This document shows positions 21,170 to 31,313 of a stretch of 38,650 bases of DNA, piece by piece. The stretch is from contig QUBV01000025.1 of assembly GCA_014338185.1 (NCBI GenBank), forward strand, positions 1 to 38,650, written 5' to 3'. Every line of letters starts with the position of its first letter. The first letter of the stretch is position 1. Origin of the DNA: Lysobacterales bacterium. GTDB lineage: Bacteria; Pseudomonadota; Gammaproteobacteria; Xanthomonadales; Rhodanobacteraceae. The position numbers were made by a program, and so were the translations under genes. The notes under the pieces were generated by a model, which worked only from the letters and a program-made list of their open reading frames with translations, did not search any database and was not told where the DNA came from.

Positions 21170-21178
21170 CGCAGGCGC
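21160..21178 (+). terminator. Hairpin with the second GTPase stop codon in its loop
   Basis: GCGCCTG (21160-21166) and CAGGCGC (21172-21178) pair over 7 bp; the 5-nt loop TGACG contains the TGA stop. Short and without a U-tract, so termination is tentative. Confidence 0.35.
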
Positions 21179-21220
21179 CCCTGCGGCCGGCCTGCCAGGG
21201 CCAGATGCGCGAACCGCGCC

Positions 21221-21236
21221 TCCCCAAAATTGGGGA
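21221..21236. promoter_or_regulatory. Palindromic element TCCCCAAAATTGGGGA
   Basis: The arms TCCCCAA and TTGGGGA are perfectly complementary around two bases, 58 bp before the beta-helix ATG. It is the only A+T-rich core in this spacer and looks like a binding site for a dimeric regulator. I cannot name the protein; a weak hairpin for the preceding gene is the alternative. Confidence 0.35.
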
Positions 21237-21293
21237 TGCCCGTGTGCGCGGCCGCCGGCATCATCGCGCGACCCACCACCGAACGGACCCACC

Positions 21294-22697
21294 ATGCCCC
21301 AGTCACCGCGTACCGGTCATGCCCTGTCGCTCGCATTGCTTGCCGCCATGCTCCAGTCCACGGCCCAGGCCGCATCCGGCCAGCTGCATCCGGACGTGCA
21401 CTTCGACGCGCGCACCAACACCCTGCGCGTGGTCGGCTGCGACTATCCTGCGGTCAAGAGTGCGCTGCTGAACGTGAGCAACGGCGGCACCGTCGAGATC
21501 GGCGCCGGGCATTGCGACTGGGGCGAGGATGATCCCGCGCATCCGGGCGCCCAACCGCACTGGGTGGTGGCCAGCATCCAGGGCAAGAACATCAAGGTGC
21601 GCGGCGCCGGGGTCGACCAGACCGTGATCCATCGCACCTCGCCGATCCGCGGCGGCGACGAGCCGCTGCTGTACTTCGGCTGCGGCTCGGGCGCCACGAT
21701 CGAGATGTCGCACATCCATTTCGTCGGCAACGATGACGAGCAGGAAGGCGATCCGGTCATGCGCGAAGCCGACCAGGACTCCGCCATCCAGCTGCAGGGA
21801 CGCTGCCAGAACATCAAGCTGCACGACATGGTGTTCGAGAAGTTCTCCAATGCCGGCATCATGCTCACCGGCCGCACCGCAGAGCAGGACGGCGTGGTCT
21901 ACGACAACAAGTTCATCTCCAACTACAAGTGCTACCCGCTGGACCAGCCCGACAACAACTACCGCTGCCTGGGTTACGGCGTGGCGCTGTGGGGCGCCAA
22001 CAACTGGCCCGACCTGCAACTGGGCAGCGCCAATGCGGTTTTCATCGAGAACAACAAGTTCTATGACAACCGCCATGCGGTCGCCGCGCACATGGGCGTG
22101 CGCTACGTGGTGCGCTACAACCGCATCCTCGGCAGCGAGCGCACCGCGCCGTGGGGCATGATCGATGCACACGGCAACCGTGAGGAAGCCAACGGCAACG
22201 TGCGCGGCACGCGCAGCTGGGAGATCTACCACAACACGCTCGGCAGCGAGGCCAGCGGCTCGCGCAAGGCCAACGGCTTCGTGCCGCGCGGCGGTGATGG
22301 CGTGTTCTTCAACAACCACATCCAGGGCCGCATCTTCACCACCGCGCGCATGTTGATCGAAAGCTACCAGGAAGACTGCGATCCCGACGTGGTGCATCCG
22401 CCAAGCCCGCGCCAGTTCGTTACCGACCAGACCACCGAGGCATGGTTCTGGGACAACGTCCATGCGCCCGAGTCGCGCGACCTGTTTCCGGGCAATCCGC
22501 CGCCGCTGCAATATTTCATGACTTCGAGCGGCTCCTACGACTGCAGCTACTTCCTGCGCGAAGGCGAGCCCAACGACCCGCCCGACACCTGGGAATACAC
22601 CCAGGCGCCCAAGCCCGGCTACACGCCCTACACCTACCCACACCCATTGCGCATGACCGGCGACCGCATCTTCCAGGACGATTTCGACTGGCTGTGA
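21294..22697 (+). CDS. Secreted right-handed parallel beta-helix protein
   Basis: This is a 467-aa exported protein (signal peptide SLALLAAMLQSTAQAAS). The body consists of short strands with Asn/Gly turns typical of parallel beta-helix (pectate-lyase-like) proteins: NVSNGGTVEIGAG, NIKVRGAGVDQTVIH, ATIEMSHIHFVGND, NIKLHDMVFEKFSNAGIMLTG, VVYDNKFISN, AVFIENNKFYDNRHAVAAH, WEIYHNTLG and GVFFNNHIQGRIF. Paired cysteines (for example in DCDPD and SYDCSYF) suggest disulphides. I see no clear lyase active-site set, so polysaccharide degradation is possible but not shown. The C-terminus is GDRIFQDDFDWL, a motif shared with the two proteases downstream. The ATG at 21294 sits at the start of the signal peptide; no strong Shine-Dalgarno sequence is visible. 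Confidence 0.85.
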   Translation: MPQSPRTGHALSLALLAAMLQSTAQAASGQLHPDVHFDARTNTLRVVGCDYPAVKSALLNVSNGGTVEIGAGHCDWGEDDPAHPGAQPHWVVASIQGKNIKVRGAGVDQTVIHRTSPIRGGDEPLLYFGCGSGATIEMSHIHFVGNDDEQEGDPVMREADQDSAIQLQGRCQNIKLHDMVFEKFSNAGIMLTGRTAEQDGVVYDNKFISNYKCYPLDQPDNNYRCLGYGVALWGANNWPDLQLGSANAVFIENNKFYDNRHAVAAHMGVRYVVRYNRILGSERTAPWGMIDAHGNREEANGNVRGTRSWEIYHNTLGSEASGSRKANGFVPRGGDGVFFNNHIQGRIFTTARMLIESYQEDCDPDVVHPPSPRQFVTDQTTEAWFWDNVHAPESRDLFPGNPPPLQYFMTSSGSYDCSYFLREGEPNDPPDTWEYTQAPKPGYTPYTYPHPLRMTGDRIFQDDFDWL

Positions 22698-22723
22698 GCG
22701 GGCCGCAGGCGACGTGACTGCCA

Positions 22724-22754
22724 CGGTCGGGGCGCGCTGCCGCCGCCCCGACCG
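22724..22754. terminator. 11-bp bidirectional hairpin between convergent genes
   Basis: CGGTCGGGGCG (22724-22734) and CGCCCCGACCG (22744-22754) are perfectly complementary with a 9-nt loop, centred between the beta-helix stop (22697) and the glutaredoxin-like stop (22765). No U-tract is present. Confidence 0.55.
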
Positions 22755-22764
22755 GCGCCGCGGA

Positions 22765-22995
22765 TCAGTCGGCGGCAAGGAACACGCGCAGCGCCTCGGG
22801 CGCGAACGGCCAGTCCAGTTCACGTCCGCTGTCGGCATCGCGCAGCACCGGCACGCGCGTGCCATAGCGCTGCTCCAGCGCGGGGTCGTCATCGATCCAC
22901 AGGCTGTCGAACCCGGGCGCGCGCGCGGCGGCGAGCAGCGCGAGTGCCTCGTCGCACAGCTTGCAGTCGTCGCGTTGCAGCAGGATGAGGCGCAT
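22765..22995 (-). CDS. Small glutaredoxin-like (DUF836-type) protein
   Basis: This is a 76-aa thioredoxin-fold protein, probably cytosolic, matching the short glutaredoxin-like family often annotated DUF836. The N-terminal strand and redox motif read LILLQRDDCKLCDEALALL (C-x-x-C). The cis-Pro region is YGTRVPVLRD and the ending is WPFAPEALRVFLA. The ATG at 22995 is preceded by an AGGA about ten bases upstream; a much longer open frame upstream is an artefact of high G+C. The redox partner is unknown. It is transcribed divergently from the serine dehydratase gene, with a spacer of 123 bp that holds the promoters of both. A possible minus-strand -10 (TATGCT) lies at 23042-23047. Confidence 0.8.
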   Translation of the reverse strand: MRLILLQRDDCKLCDEALALLAAARAPGFDSLWIDDDPALEQRYGTRVPVLRDADSGRELDWPFAPEALRVFLAAD

Positions 22996-23082
22996 CAGTG
23001 GCGGTCCTGGCGGGCACCGGCGCGTGCCCGTGCGGGCCGCCAGCATAACGCGTGGCAGCCGGCCAGCCGCCACGCGGCAGCG

Positions 23083-23088
23083 TAGAAT
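23083..23088 (+). promoter_or_regulatory. -10 hexamer for sdaA
   Basis: TAGAAT matches the consensus at 5 of 6 positions, 30 bases before the sdaA ATG. The expected leader of about 24 nt has no Shine-Dalgarno sequence. No -35 match is obvious. Confidence 0.5.
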
Positions 23089-23118
23089 GCGCGGCGGTTC
23101 CATCCAACAGCGTGCACC

Positions 23119-24501
<1,383 letters not shown>

Positions 24502-24746
24502 GGCGGGCGCAAGCGCGGGTTTCCGCTCACCACGCCGGCCGGCTCACGTCCGCCGCGACCAAGCCCACGCGCTGCGCCGTGCGCCGGCGCACACCTGCAC
24601 GCGTGCCCCACCAACGCGTGGAGCTTCCACGCTGCCGGGCGCGCCCTGCGTGCCGGCAACCCCCCGACAAAAAAAAGAGGCGGGGTTGCCCCCGCCTCCA
24701 AGTCATCCGGACGTGCGCCTGCACATGCAGGCGCACGCTGCATCCA
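24502..24746. other. Convergent intergenic region sdaA / protease 1
   Basis: No credible gene is seen. It contains a perfect 14-bp palindrome GTGCGCCGGCGCAC (24579-24592), a 7-bp hairpin GCGTGGA/TCCACGC with a 3-nt loop (24616-24632) that could end sdaA, and the canonical terminator of the minus-strand protease. Confidence 0.55.
24669..24698 (-). terminator. Canonical rho-independent terminator of protease 1
   Basis: Read on the minus strand, GAGGCGGGG/CCCCGCCTC forms a 9-bp stem with a 4-nt loop, followed at once by a run of eight T (A8 at 24669-24676 on the plus strand). It lies 48 bases past the protease stop. It is the only gene end in the window with a proper U-tract. Confidence 0.88.
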
Positions 24747-27728
24747 TCAGCGCTTGCGTGCGCCCCGATCGGCCTGTGAACCCGCCGCCATCGGTGCCAC
24801 CGGTCCGCCCGCGACGGACTGGGCCGTGATCGCGACGTTGTCGATACCGATGTAGTTGGAATTGCTGCCCGATGGTCCGCCATTCTCGACGAAGTAGCGC
24901 AGCGCGATACGCCCGCTGCCCGAGGTCGGCAAGGACGCACTCGGGATCGTGAATTGCGTCCATACAGAGGGATAGTCGGTAGCGACATAGGTGGGAGCGA
25001 TATCGAGCAGCAGGGTGCCGAAGTCACCCACGTCGGTGGCCGAGCTACCCACATCGGTGCTGCCGCCATTGGTGCTCAATCGCACCTGCAGGCGATCTGG
25101 AAAGATGGGGTTGGCCACGGTGCGCGTGTAGAAGCTGAACGACGAACCCGCGGTGAACGTGATCTCCGGCGTGATCAGCCAGTTGCTGATGGTTCCCGTA
25201 CCGGCCGTGTTGTTGAAGTTGGCTCCGATGTAGGCGGTGGGCGCGCCGTCGAAGGACGGGAACACCGTGGAGTTGCCCTGGAACCAGTTCGTCACGCCGA
25301 TCGGATTGCTGTGGTTGGTCTGGACCCAGCCCGCCAGCGCGGTGATGTCGTCGAAGCCTTCGACCACGGTGATGGTGTTGGGACCCGAGCCGCTCACCGC
25401 CACGTACATGTGGGCGTCGGGAGCAAGACCACCGTTTTCATGGAACACCACTTCGGCGAAGGTCACGCCGGCGAGCGTGCCGTGCGGGCTGGCCGTGATC
25501 GTGATCGCCTGGGTGTCGGTGAGCGTGCCGTCGAACCCGAAGTTGGTCACGTCGGCTGCCAGGCCCAGCTCCGGCGGGGCATTGAAGGTGACGGTCCAGT
25601 TGCTCGCCGTGCCCAGGGTGTTGCGCAGCGTGCGCGTCCACGAACACGAATTGACGCAGTCGAGATTGCGCATGCTGGCGATGTTGAGCGTCTTGGGATC
25701 ACCCGGGGTCGGCGAGGCGGCAGGATTCGCGGCCAAGAAGTTGGCAAAGGTCTCGTCCAGCACGAAACCGGCCTTGGCCGCCTTGCTCAGGTCGACGCGG
25801 CCACTGCCGACATCGTCCGGGTCCCAAGCCGTGGTCAAGTCCTCCTTGGTGCCGTTGGTGAACGCCGTCAGCATGAGCGCGGACTTGACCTCCGCAGGCG
25901 TCCAGCCCGGCTGCGCGGCGCGAATCAGCGCCGCGGCACCGGCGATGTGCGGCGAGGACATCGAAGTGCCGCTCATGATGCCGTAGTTGCCGGCCGCCGC
26001 ATCCACCGGTGCGTAGATGCTCACACCCGGACCGGTGACGTCCGGCTTGGTCACGGTCGTCAAGTTGCTCGGGCCGCGCAGGCTGAAGTCCGCCAGCACG
26101 TCACCCTGTCGCGTCGCAGGCGAGAAATCGCCCGTGGTCACGGGCAATACCGCCGGCCCGTCGAAGCCATCGGCAAAGATGCGGTCGGGATTGACTCCAT
26201 TGATGTAGTCGACCAGCGCCAGGCCCTCGCTCTGCAGGATGCTGTAGGCGGGCAAGGGCGCGCCATTGACGTTCATGTTGAGCACGCCGGCGGCGTTGTT
26301 GTAGATGATGGCCATGGTCGCGCCGGCCGCCTGGGCGTTGTTGGCCTTTTCCTGGAATGAGCAGGTTCCGCGCGAAATGAGCGCGATCGCCCCGGTGAAA
26401 TAACCCGCCGGGAATCCGCCCGTGGAAGTACAGCCGATCGGATTCGCGGCGTTCCAGCGGATCTCGAGCCCGGTCGCGGCCGCGCCCAGGTTGGGGCCGT
26501 TGCCCGGATTGAGCACGAGGTTCTGGATCGCCGGCGGCGGCGTGCCGGGACCGCCGGTCAGCGTCAACGCACCAACGCCTGCGATGTTGTTGTCATGGGT
26601 CGACGCCGCCACCGTGGTCATCCACGGCCCGAGGTGGTTGACGTTGCCGACCGGGTCGGGAATCGAATCGCTGGTATTGCCGGCCGATGCGGCCACGAAG
26701 ATGTCGGCGCCCACCGCATCCAGGAACACGCGGTCGTTGTCGCTCCAGGGATTCTGGCCACCCGAGATCGAGAAATTGATCACGTCCACGCCATCGGTGA
26801 TGGCCTGCTCGATGGCGGCGACGATCGCCGAGCCGCTGCAGGTGTTGGTGGCGCAGACCTTGTAGCTGCGCAGGCTGGCGCAAGGCGCCACGCCCGACAT
26901 CGAGGTGAACGGCGCCGGAATCGTCGGCGGCGGCGTGGCCGTGCTGGTGAGGGTGTTGCCGACGGCGGTGCCCGCCACGTGCACGCCATGGCCATTGTTC
27001 GCGTTGGCCTCGGGGCTGGTGCCGGTGCAGCTGGTCGGGGTGTTGGTGAGGCAGTCGGCGGTGCTCAACAGCTTGTGGTTGCCCGAATTGAACACGCCAC
27101 AGCTGGGATCGTCGGCAAAGGCCGGATGCGCCGCGAACGAGCCGGTGTCGATCACGCCCACCACGATGCCCTGTCCCCGGGTCCCCGTGCCGCCCGGTAC
27201 CGCGGTACCGTTCCAGATCTGGTCGGCGCCGATGAATTCGGGACCGCGATAGGTGTCAGTGTGGTAGGTGCCAGCCGGACGCACGCTCTCCACACCCGGC
27301 AGCCCCGCGATGGCGGCGGCTTCACTCTCGGTGAGGTCGGTGGCAATGCCGCTCATGGTCACGCCATAGGCGTTGGGCACGTCGATCGTGCGGCCCAGCG
27401 CTGCGTTGATGTCGCCGATGTGCTGGTTGCGCTGCGCCTCCAGATAACCGAGATAGGCCACGGCCTGGGGTGACTTCGCGTCGAGCTTGCGTGCCGCGCG
27501 GCTGGGCGCGGTCGCGGCCAGTCCGGCGACGCCACCGTGGTAGTGCAGCAGGCCCGGCTCGGAGAAGCGAATGATGTAGGTCTGCGACCCGCTGGTGGCC
27601 TGGCCCGCGACCAGCGCCGGCGAGGGGCCCGATGCCAAGGCATCGTGGGCGGGGAGTGCGGCCATGCCGCCGATGAGCACGAGGCTCACGGCAGATGCAA
27701 GGGAATTGAGGCGAAGCGACTTGCGCAT
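24747..27728 (-). CDS. Secreted S8 (subtilisin-like) protease with PA insert and choice-of-anchor-J-like C-terminus
   Basis: This is an exported serine protease of 993 aa. A signal peptide ([23 protein letters not shown]) is followed by an I9-like inhibitory propeptide ([18 protein letters not shown] ... TPGVESVRP-type junction, here [11 protein letters not shown]). The catalytic triad is D194 (GVIDTGSF), H247 (NGHGVHVAG) and S589 ([11 protein letters not shown]), with the oxyanion Asn in [10 protein letters not shown] protease-associated domain is inserted between His and Ser. After a Fn3-like region, the C-terminus resembles the choice-of-anchor J/MAM-like domain ([16 protein letters not shown] ... 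[12 protein letters not shown]). It ends in a short basic tail (RGARKR) with no known sorting signal. Internally, in the PA region, it carries DRIFADGFD (26160-26186). The ATG at 27728 has GGAGA six bases upstream. It is a tandem paralogue of the next protease. Confidence 0.93.
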   Translation of the reverse strand: MRKSLRLNSLASAVSLVLIGGMAALPAHDALASGPSPALVAGQATSGSQTYIIRFSEPGLLHYHGGVAGLAATAPSRAARKLDAKSPQAVAYLGYLEAQRNQHIGDINAALGRTIDVPNAYGVTMSGIATDLTESEAAAIAGLPGVESVRPAGTYHTDTYRGPEFIGADQIWNGTAVPGGTGTRGQGIVVGVIDTGSFAAHPAFADDPSCGVFNSGNHKLLSTADCLTNTPTSCTGTSPEANANNGHGVHVAGTAVGNTLTSTATPPPTIPAPFTSMSGVAPCASLRSYKVCATNTCSGSAIVAAIEQAITDGVDVINFSISGGQNPWSDNDRVFLDAVGADIFVAASAGNTSDSIPDPVGNVNHLGPWMTTVAASTHDNNIAGVGALTLTGGPGTPPPAIQNLVLNPGNGPNLGAAATGLEIRWNAANPIGCTSTGGFPAGYFTGAIALISRGTCSFQEKANNAQAAGATMAIIYNNAAGVLNMNVNGAPLPAYSILQSEGLALVDYINGVNPDRIFADGFDGPAVLPVTTGDFSPATRQGDVLADFSLRGPSNLTTVTKPDVTGPGVSIYAPVDAAAGNYGIMSGTSMSSPHIAGAAALIRAAQPGWTPAEVKSALMLTAFTNGTKEDLTTAWDPDDVGSGRVDLSKAAKAGFVLDETFANFLAANPAASPTPGDPKTLNIASMRNLDCVNSCSWTRTLRNTLGTASNWTVTFNAPPELGLAADVTNFGFDGTLTDTQAITITASPHGTLAGVTFAEVVFHENGGLAPDAHMYVAVSGSGPNTITVVEGFDDITALAGWVQTNHSNPIGVTNWFQGNSTVFPSFDGAPTAYIGANFNNTAGTGTISNWLITPEITFTAGSSFSFYTRTVANPIFPDRLQVRLSTNGGSTDVGSSATDVGDFGTLLLDIAPTYVATDYPSVWTQFTIPSASLPTSGSGRIALRYFVENGGPSGSNSNYIGIDNVAITAQSVAGGPVAPMAAGSQADRGARKR

Positions 27729-28208
27729 GCTGAATCTCCGATACGTGGGCAACTACAAGCATCCCGCCCCTGGCGCCTGCACAGGATCGGGAATCCGTAA
27801 GGAAAGGAATTCTGCGGACGCCGCGGCACGCCAGCGACACGACACACCCAACGGCGCGCATGCGTCCGGACAACCCCCGCCTGCGCAGCATACACGCGTG
27901 GTTCACATCCATGATTGTGCGACGCACCAAAGCGTGGTCCAGCCCATCCTCGCCCGCACTGTTCCGCACCTTGGCCCTGCCCCCGTGGCGGCGCACACCG
28001 CCGCGCCCGAGGTTGCAGCGTGGCTGCTGCTGCTGCAGATCGTTGCAGCGTCCCCGTCATCCGCGACGCAGGGACCTTGGGATCGACATGCACCCGATGA
28101 CGGCACGCCAATCCAGCGGCAACCGTGCCGCAGTACACGGCGTAGGCGCGCGTCCACCAGGCCGCAGGCTGGATGCCCGCGGCCTGGTGCGAACCGCAGG
28201 TGCCGACG
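27729..28208. other. 480-bp spacer between the two protease genes
   Basis: No gene with plausible codon use is seen. It holds the leader and probable promoter of protease 1 (a TATGCT -10-like hexamer on the minus strand at 27887-27892, low confidence, giving a leader of about 150 nt), A+T-richer patches around 27790-27815 and 27895-27925, and the inverted repeat following protease 2 (28156-28188). Another 7-bp inverted repeat, CGGCACG/CGTGCCG, is near 28100-28130. Confidence 0.5.
28156..28188. terminator. Inverted repeat after protease 2
   Basis: ACCAGGCCGC (28156-28165) and GCGGCCTGGT (28179-28188) are a perfect 10-bp pair with a 13-nt loop, 21 bases beyond the protease stop on the minus strand. 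No U-tract, so its role as terminator is inferred. Confidence 0.42.
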
Positions 28209-31061
28209 TCAGTGGCCGGCGTGACGCCCCAACGCCTCGAAGTCGTCGGCAAAGATGCGGTCGTGACAAAACACCATGACGTTGTCGACGTCGGCTCCGG
28301 CAATCATGCCCATGGCATTGGCCACGAAGCAGGTGGAGACGCTGGGCTGGGTGTCGATGCTCACGAAATAGCTCGACCCATCGATCAGTGCGACAGGAAA
28401 GGTGAACGCGCCATTGGCCGCGATCGGCAGTAGCTGCGCACCGTCGTTGAGCGACAGCACGAGGCCATTGCCGATCAGGTTGCTGACCGTGCCGCCCACC
28501 GTGTAGTTCAGCGCCACGACACAGGTCACGCTGACATTGTCCACGTTGGCGCCGGCGATCGTGCCACTGCCATTGGCCACGCTGCACACCTGGCCCTCGG
28601 GTTGGGCGTCGACCGTGACCGCGTAGGTCGCACCGCCGGGCAGGCCGTTGGGGAAGACGAAGCTGCCATTGGCCGCCACCGCCAGGCTCTGCGCGCCGCC
28701 ATTGAGGCTGAGCACGAGGCCGCTGCCAACCAGGCCACCCACCGTGCCGCCCACCGTGTACGTGGCACCGGTGTCACCCTTGATCGCTACCGTGATGTGC
28801 TGCGGCGGCGAGGCATTGCCCGTTTCGGTCAGGAACACATTGCCGAACGCGACCGCGCCGATCGCCGTCAGCGGTGTCGCGCTGAACGTGATCGTCTGCT
28901 CGGCGCCTGGCGCGAGCGTGAAGCTCGCCGGTGACGCACCCACGGTGAAGGCCGGATCGGTGATGCCGGTGATGGCCCAGCTGCCGTTCGTGGCGAGACG
29001 GTTCCTGACCGTGCGCGTCCAAGTGCACGCTGCGTGGCACGCCATGTTGCGCAGCGAGGGCAGGTTGAGCTGCTTGACGTCGAGCGAGCCGCCCGCGGGG
29101 TTGGCGGCGATGAAATTGGCCTTGGTTTCGTCCATGGTCAGGCCCGCGAGCACCGCCTGGTCGACCTGCACGCGACCACTGCCGGTGTCGTCGATGCTCC
29201 ATGCGCTGGTGCCATCCTCGCGGAATCCGGCCAGCTTGGCGCTCATCATGAGTGCCGAACGGATCTCGACCGGGGTCCAGTCCGGATGCACCGCCTTCAC
29301 CAGCGCCGCCGCGCCAGCCACGTGCGGGCCCGACATCGAGGTGCCGCTCATGCGCTCATACTGGCCGCTGTCGGCGTCGGAGGCCGCATAGATGTCCACG
29401 CCCGGCGCGGTGACGTCGGGCTTGGTGAGGTCGGCCAGCGGCGCGGGCGTCGGGCCACGGAAGCTGAAACTGGCCAGCACGTCGCCTTGGCGTTCGGTCG
29501 CAAGGATCGGCACCACATCGGCGGTGGAATCGGCGGAGTGGGCGCCGACGAACGCGATGATCGCATCGCCGTTGGCCTGGCTCATGCCGTAGGCCGGCAC
29601 CGCCGGCGCATCGGTCGTGTCCATGTTGAGCGACCCGAACTGGTTGTTGCCGATCACGACCATGTCCGCACCCGCACCAAACGCATTGCTGATCTTCTCG
29701 ACAAAGGTGCAGGTGCCGCGGCGCAGTACCGCGACCGAACCGCTGAACGTGCCAGCCGGGATGCCGCCGGCGGCGGTGCAGCCCTCGATGTTGGCCGGAT
29801 AGGTCTTCACCGGCTTGCCGGCCCAGGTCGGCGTCGACGATGCCTGCGTGGTGCTGCCGGGACTGAGCGCGACCTGCCGGGTGAGCGGCGGCGGCGTGCC
29901 CGGGCCGCTGAGCGAGAACCCGGGGCCGACGATCTGGTCATGGGTCGAAGCAGCCACCGTCAACACCCACGGACCACGATGGTTGACCTGGGCCACCGGG
30001 TCGGGAACGCCCACGCTGGTGTTGCCGGCCGAAGCCGCCACGAACGTGCCCGCACCCACCGCATCGAGGAACGCACGGTCATTGTCGATCCACGGCGAAG
30101 TGCCGCCCGAGATCGAGAAATTGATCACGTCGACGCCGTCGGCAATCGCGTTCTCGGTCGCGGCCGCGATCGCGGCGCCGCTGCAGCTGTTGGTTTCACA
30201 TACCTTGTAGGAGTAGATCTTCGCGCACGGCGCCACGCCCGACATCGTGGTGCCCGCGAGCAGCGCCGGCGGCGGCGTGGCCGTGTTGTCGATGGTGTTG
30301 CCGGCAACCGTGCCCGCGGTGTGCACGCCATGGCCGTTGCCCGGATTGGCTTCCGGCACGGACCCGTTGCACAGGCCGCCCGAACTGCCGCTGCAATCGA
30401 CCGCGACGAGCTTGGGCGCGAGCACGCTGAAGCCGCAGGTGGGGTCGTTGGCGAACGAGGGATGAGTCGCGTTGCTGCCGCTGTCGATGATGCCGACCTT
30501 GATGCCCTCGCCGCGATTGCCCACGAGGTTCGGCGTGCTGTGGCCGTTCCACACCTGGTCGGCACCGATGAAGGCCGGGCCGCGATAGGTATCCAGGTGG
30601 TAGACACCGGCCGGCCGTACCGATTCCACGCCGGGCAGCGTGGCGATCGCGGCGACCTCGGCGGCATCGAGCGCGGCGGCGATGCCGTTGAAGGTGATGC
30701 CGTAACTGTGGCTGGTGGCGAGCCTGCGGCCGATGCGGACCTCGATCGCGCCGCGATGCAGTTCGCGCTGCGCCGCGAGGTACGCCTCGTAGCTGCGTGC
30801 GGCGAGCGTGTCGCGGTCCAGCCGCTGACCGCGCGCGGCATCGGGCGCGGTGCGCGCGAAGCCGCTGACGCCACCCTCGTAGTTCAGCAGGCCGGCTTCG
30901 GCAAACGTGATGATGTAGACCTCGCTGGCCGCGGCCGGCGTGGCGGCGGCGGTCGCGCCTGCGTGGGCGGGCGCGGCGAAGGCGGCGATTCCCTGCATGG
31001 CGACACTGGCGAGCGCGAGCCCTGTCGCGAGCGACAGGCTCTTCAAACGAACTGGTTTCAT
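28209..31061 (-). CDS. Secreted S8 (subtilisin-like) protease with two C-terminal repeats and DRIF motif
   Basis: This is an exported serine protease of 950 aa, paralogous to its downstream neighbour. The signal peptide (LATGLALASVAMQGIAAFAAPAHA) precedes an I9-like propeptide (EVYIITFAEAGLLNYEGG). The triad is D193 (GIIDSGSN), H244 (NGHGVHTAG) and S575 (GTSMSGPHVAG), with a PA-type insert before the Ser. The C-terminus differs from the paralogue. Two tandem repeats of about 80 residues (YTVGGTVGGLVGSGLVLSLN ... and YTVGGTVSNLIGNGLVLSLN ...) each hold a Cys pair (QVCSVANGSGTI ... VTCV). They are followed by CHDRIFADDFEALGRHAGH at the very end. The ATG at 31061 has GAGGA five bases upstream. 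The extracellular substrate is unknown. Confidence 0.93.
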   Translation of the reverse strand: MKPVRLKSLSLATGLALASVAMQGIAAFAAPAHAGATAAATPAAASEVYIITFAEAGLLNYEGGVSGFARTAPDAARGQRLDRDTLAARSYEAYLAAQRELHRGAIEVRIGRRLATSHSYGITFNGIAAALDAAEVAAIATLPGVESVRPAGVYHLDTYRGPAFIGADQVWNGHSTPNLVGNRGEGIKVGIIDSGSNATHPSFANDPTCGFSVLAPKLVAVDCSGSSGGLCNGSVPEANPGNGHGVHTAGTVAGNTIDNTATPPPALLAGTTMSGVAPCAKIYSYKVCETNSCSGAAIAAATENAIADGVDVINFSISGGTSPWIDNDRAFLDAVGAGTFVAASAGNTSVGVPDPVAQVNHRGPWVLTVAASTHDQIVGPGFSLSGPGTPPPLTRQVALSPGSTTQASSTPTWAGKPVKTYPANIEGCTAAGGIPAGTFSGSVAVLRRGTCTFVEKISNAFGAGADMVVIGNNQFGSLNMDTTDAPAVPAYGMSQANGDAIIAFVGAHSADSTADVVPILATERQGDVLASFSFRGPTPAPLADLTKPDVTAPGVDIYAASDADSGQYERMSGTSMSGPHVAGAAALVKAVHPDWTPVEIRSALMMSAKLAGFREDGTSAWSIDDTGSGRVQVDQAVLAGLTMDETKANFIAANPAGGSLDVKQLNLPSLRNMACHAACTWTRTVRNRLATNGSWAITGITDPAFTVGASPASFTLAPGAEQTITFSATPLTAIGAVAFGNVFLTETGNASPPQHITVAIKGDTGATYTVGGTVGGLVGSGLVLSLNGGAQSLAVAANGSFVFPNGLPGGATYAVTVDAQPEGQVCSVANGSGTIAGANVDNVSVTCVVALNYTVGGTVSNLIGNGLVLSLNDGAQLLPIAANGAFTFPVALIDGSSYFVSIDTQPSVSTCFVANAMGMIAGADVDNVMVFCHDRIFADDFEALGRHAGH
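28280..28770 (-). repeat. Two tandem ~80-residue repeats in protease 2
   Basis: Approximate units are 28770-28516 and 28515-28280. Both start YTVGGTV and share GLVLSLN, AANGxFxFP, YxVxxxxQP, CxVANxxGxIAGAxVDNVxVxC. They are conserved at protein level with diverged DNA, and the DRIF motif follows the second at once. One internal Cys and one terminal Cys per unit suggest a disulphide. Confidence 0.8.
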
Positions 31062-31160
31062 GGCGTTCCTCGAAGGTCAAATGCACCAAGACCGGAGTCA
31101 CGCACCACTGCAACAGTGGCGCTGGTGTCCGGTCCCGGAAGTGAACGCTCGCGTAGCCGC

Positions 31161-31189
31161 GTTATAGCATCGCCCTGCATGCGCGCCAA
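31161..31189 (-). promoter_or_regulatory. Promoter for protease 2
   Basis: On the minus strand, TTGGCG (31184-31189) and TATAAC (31161-31166) are separated by exactly 17 bp and match the -35 and -10 consensus at 4/6 and 5/6. The expected leader is about 90 nt long. It contains an inverted repeat GACCGGA/TCCGGTC (31090-31096, 31128-31134) enclosing CCACTG-CAA-CAGTGG (31105-31119). Confidence 0.6.
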
Positions 31190-31313
31190 GCCGTCGCCGG
31201 ACCTTTCGCGCGCGCCATGGCCGGCACAGCGCACCGCCACGGCGCGCACGAGTTGCTCCTCAAGCCGCGCGCCCGGCGCCAGGGCGATGCGGTCGCACAT
31301 CGCGCGCGACTGG

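Noticed and set aside
24579-24592. GTGCGCCGGCGCAC palindrome as a regulatory site
   Set aside because: It lies between convergent genes, and short self-complementary strings of G and C are expected often at this base composition.
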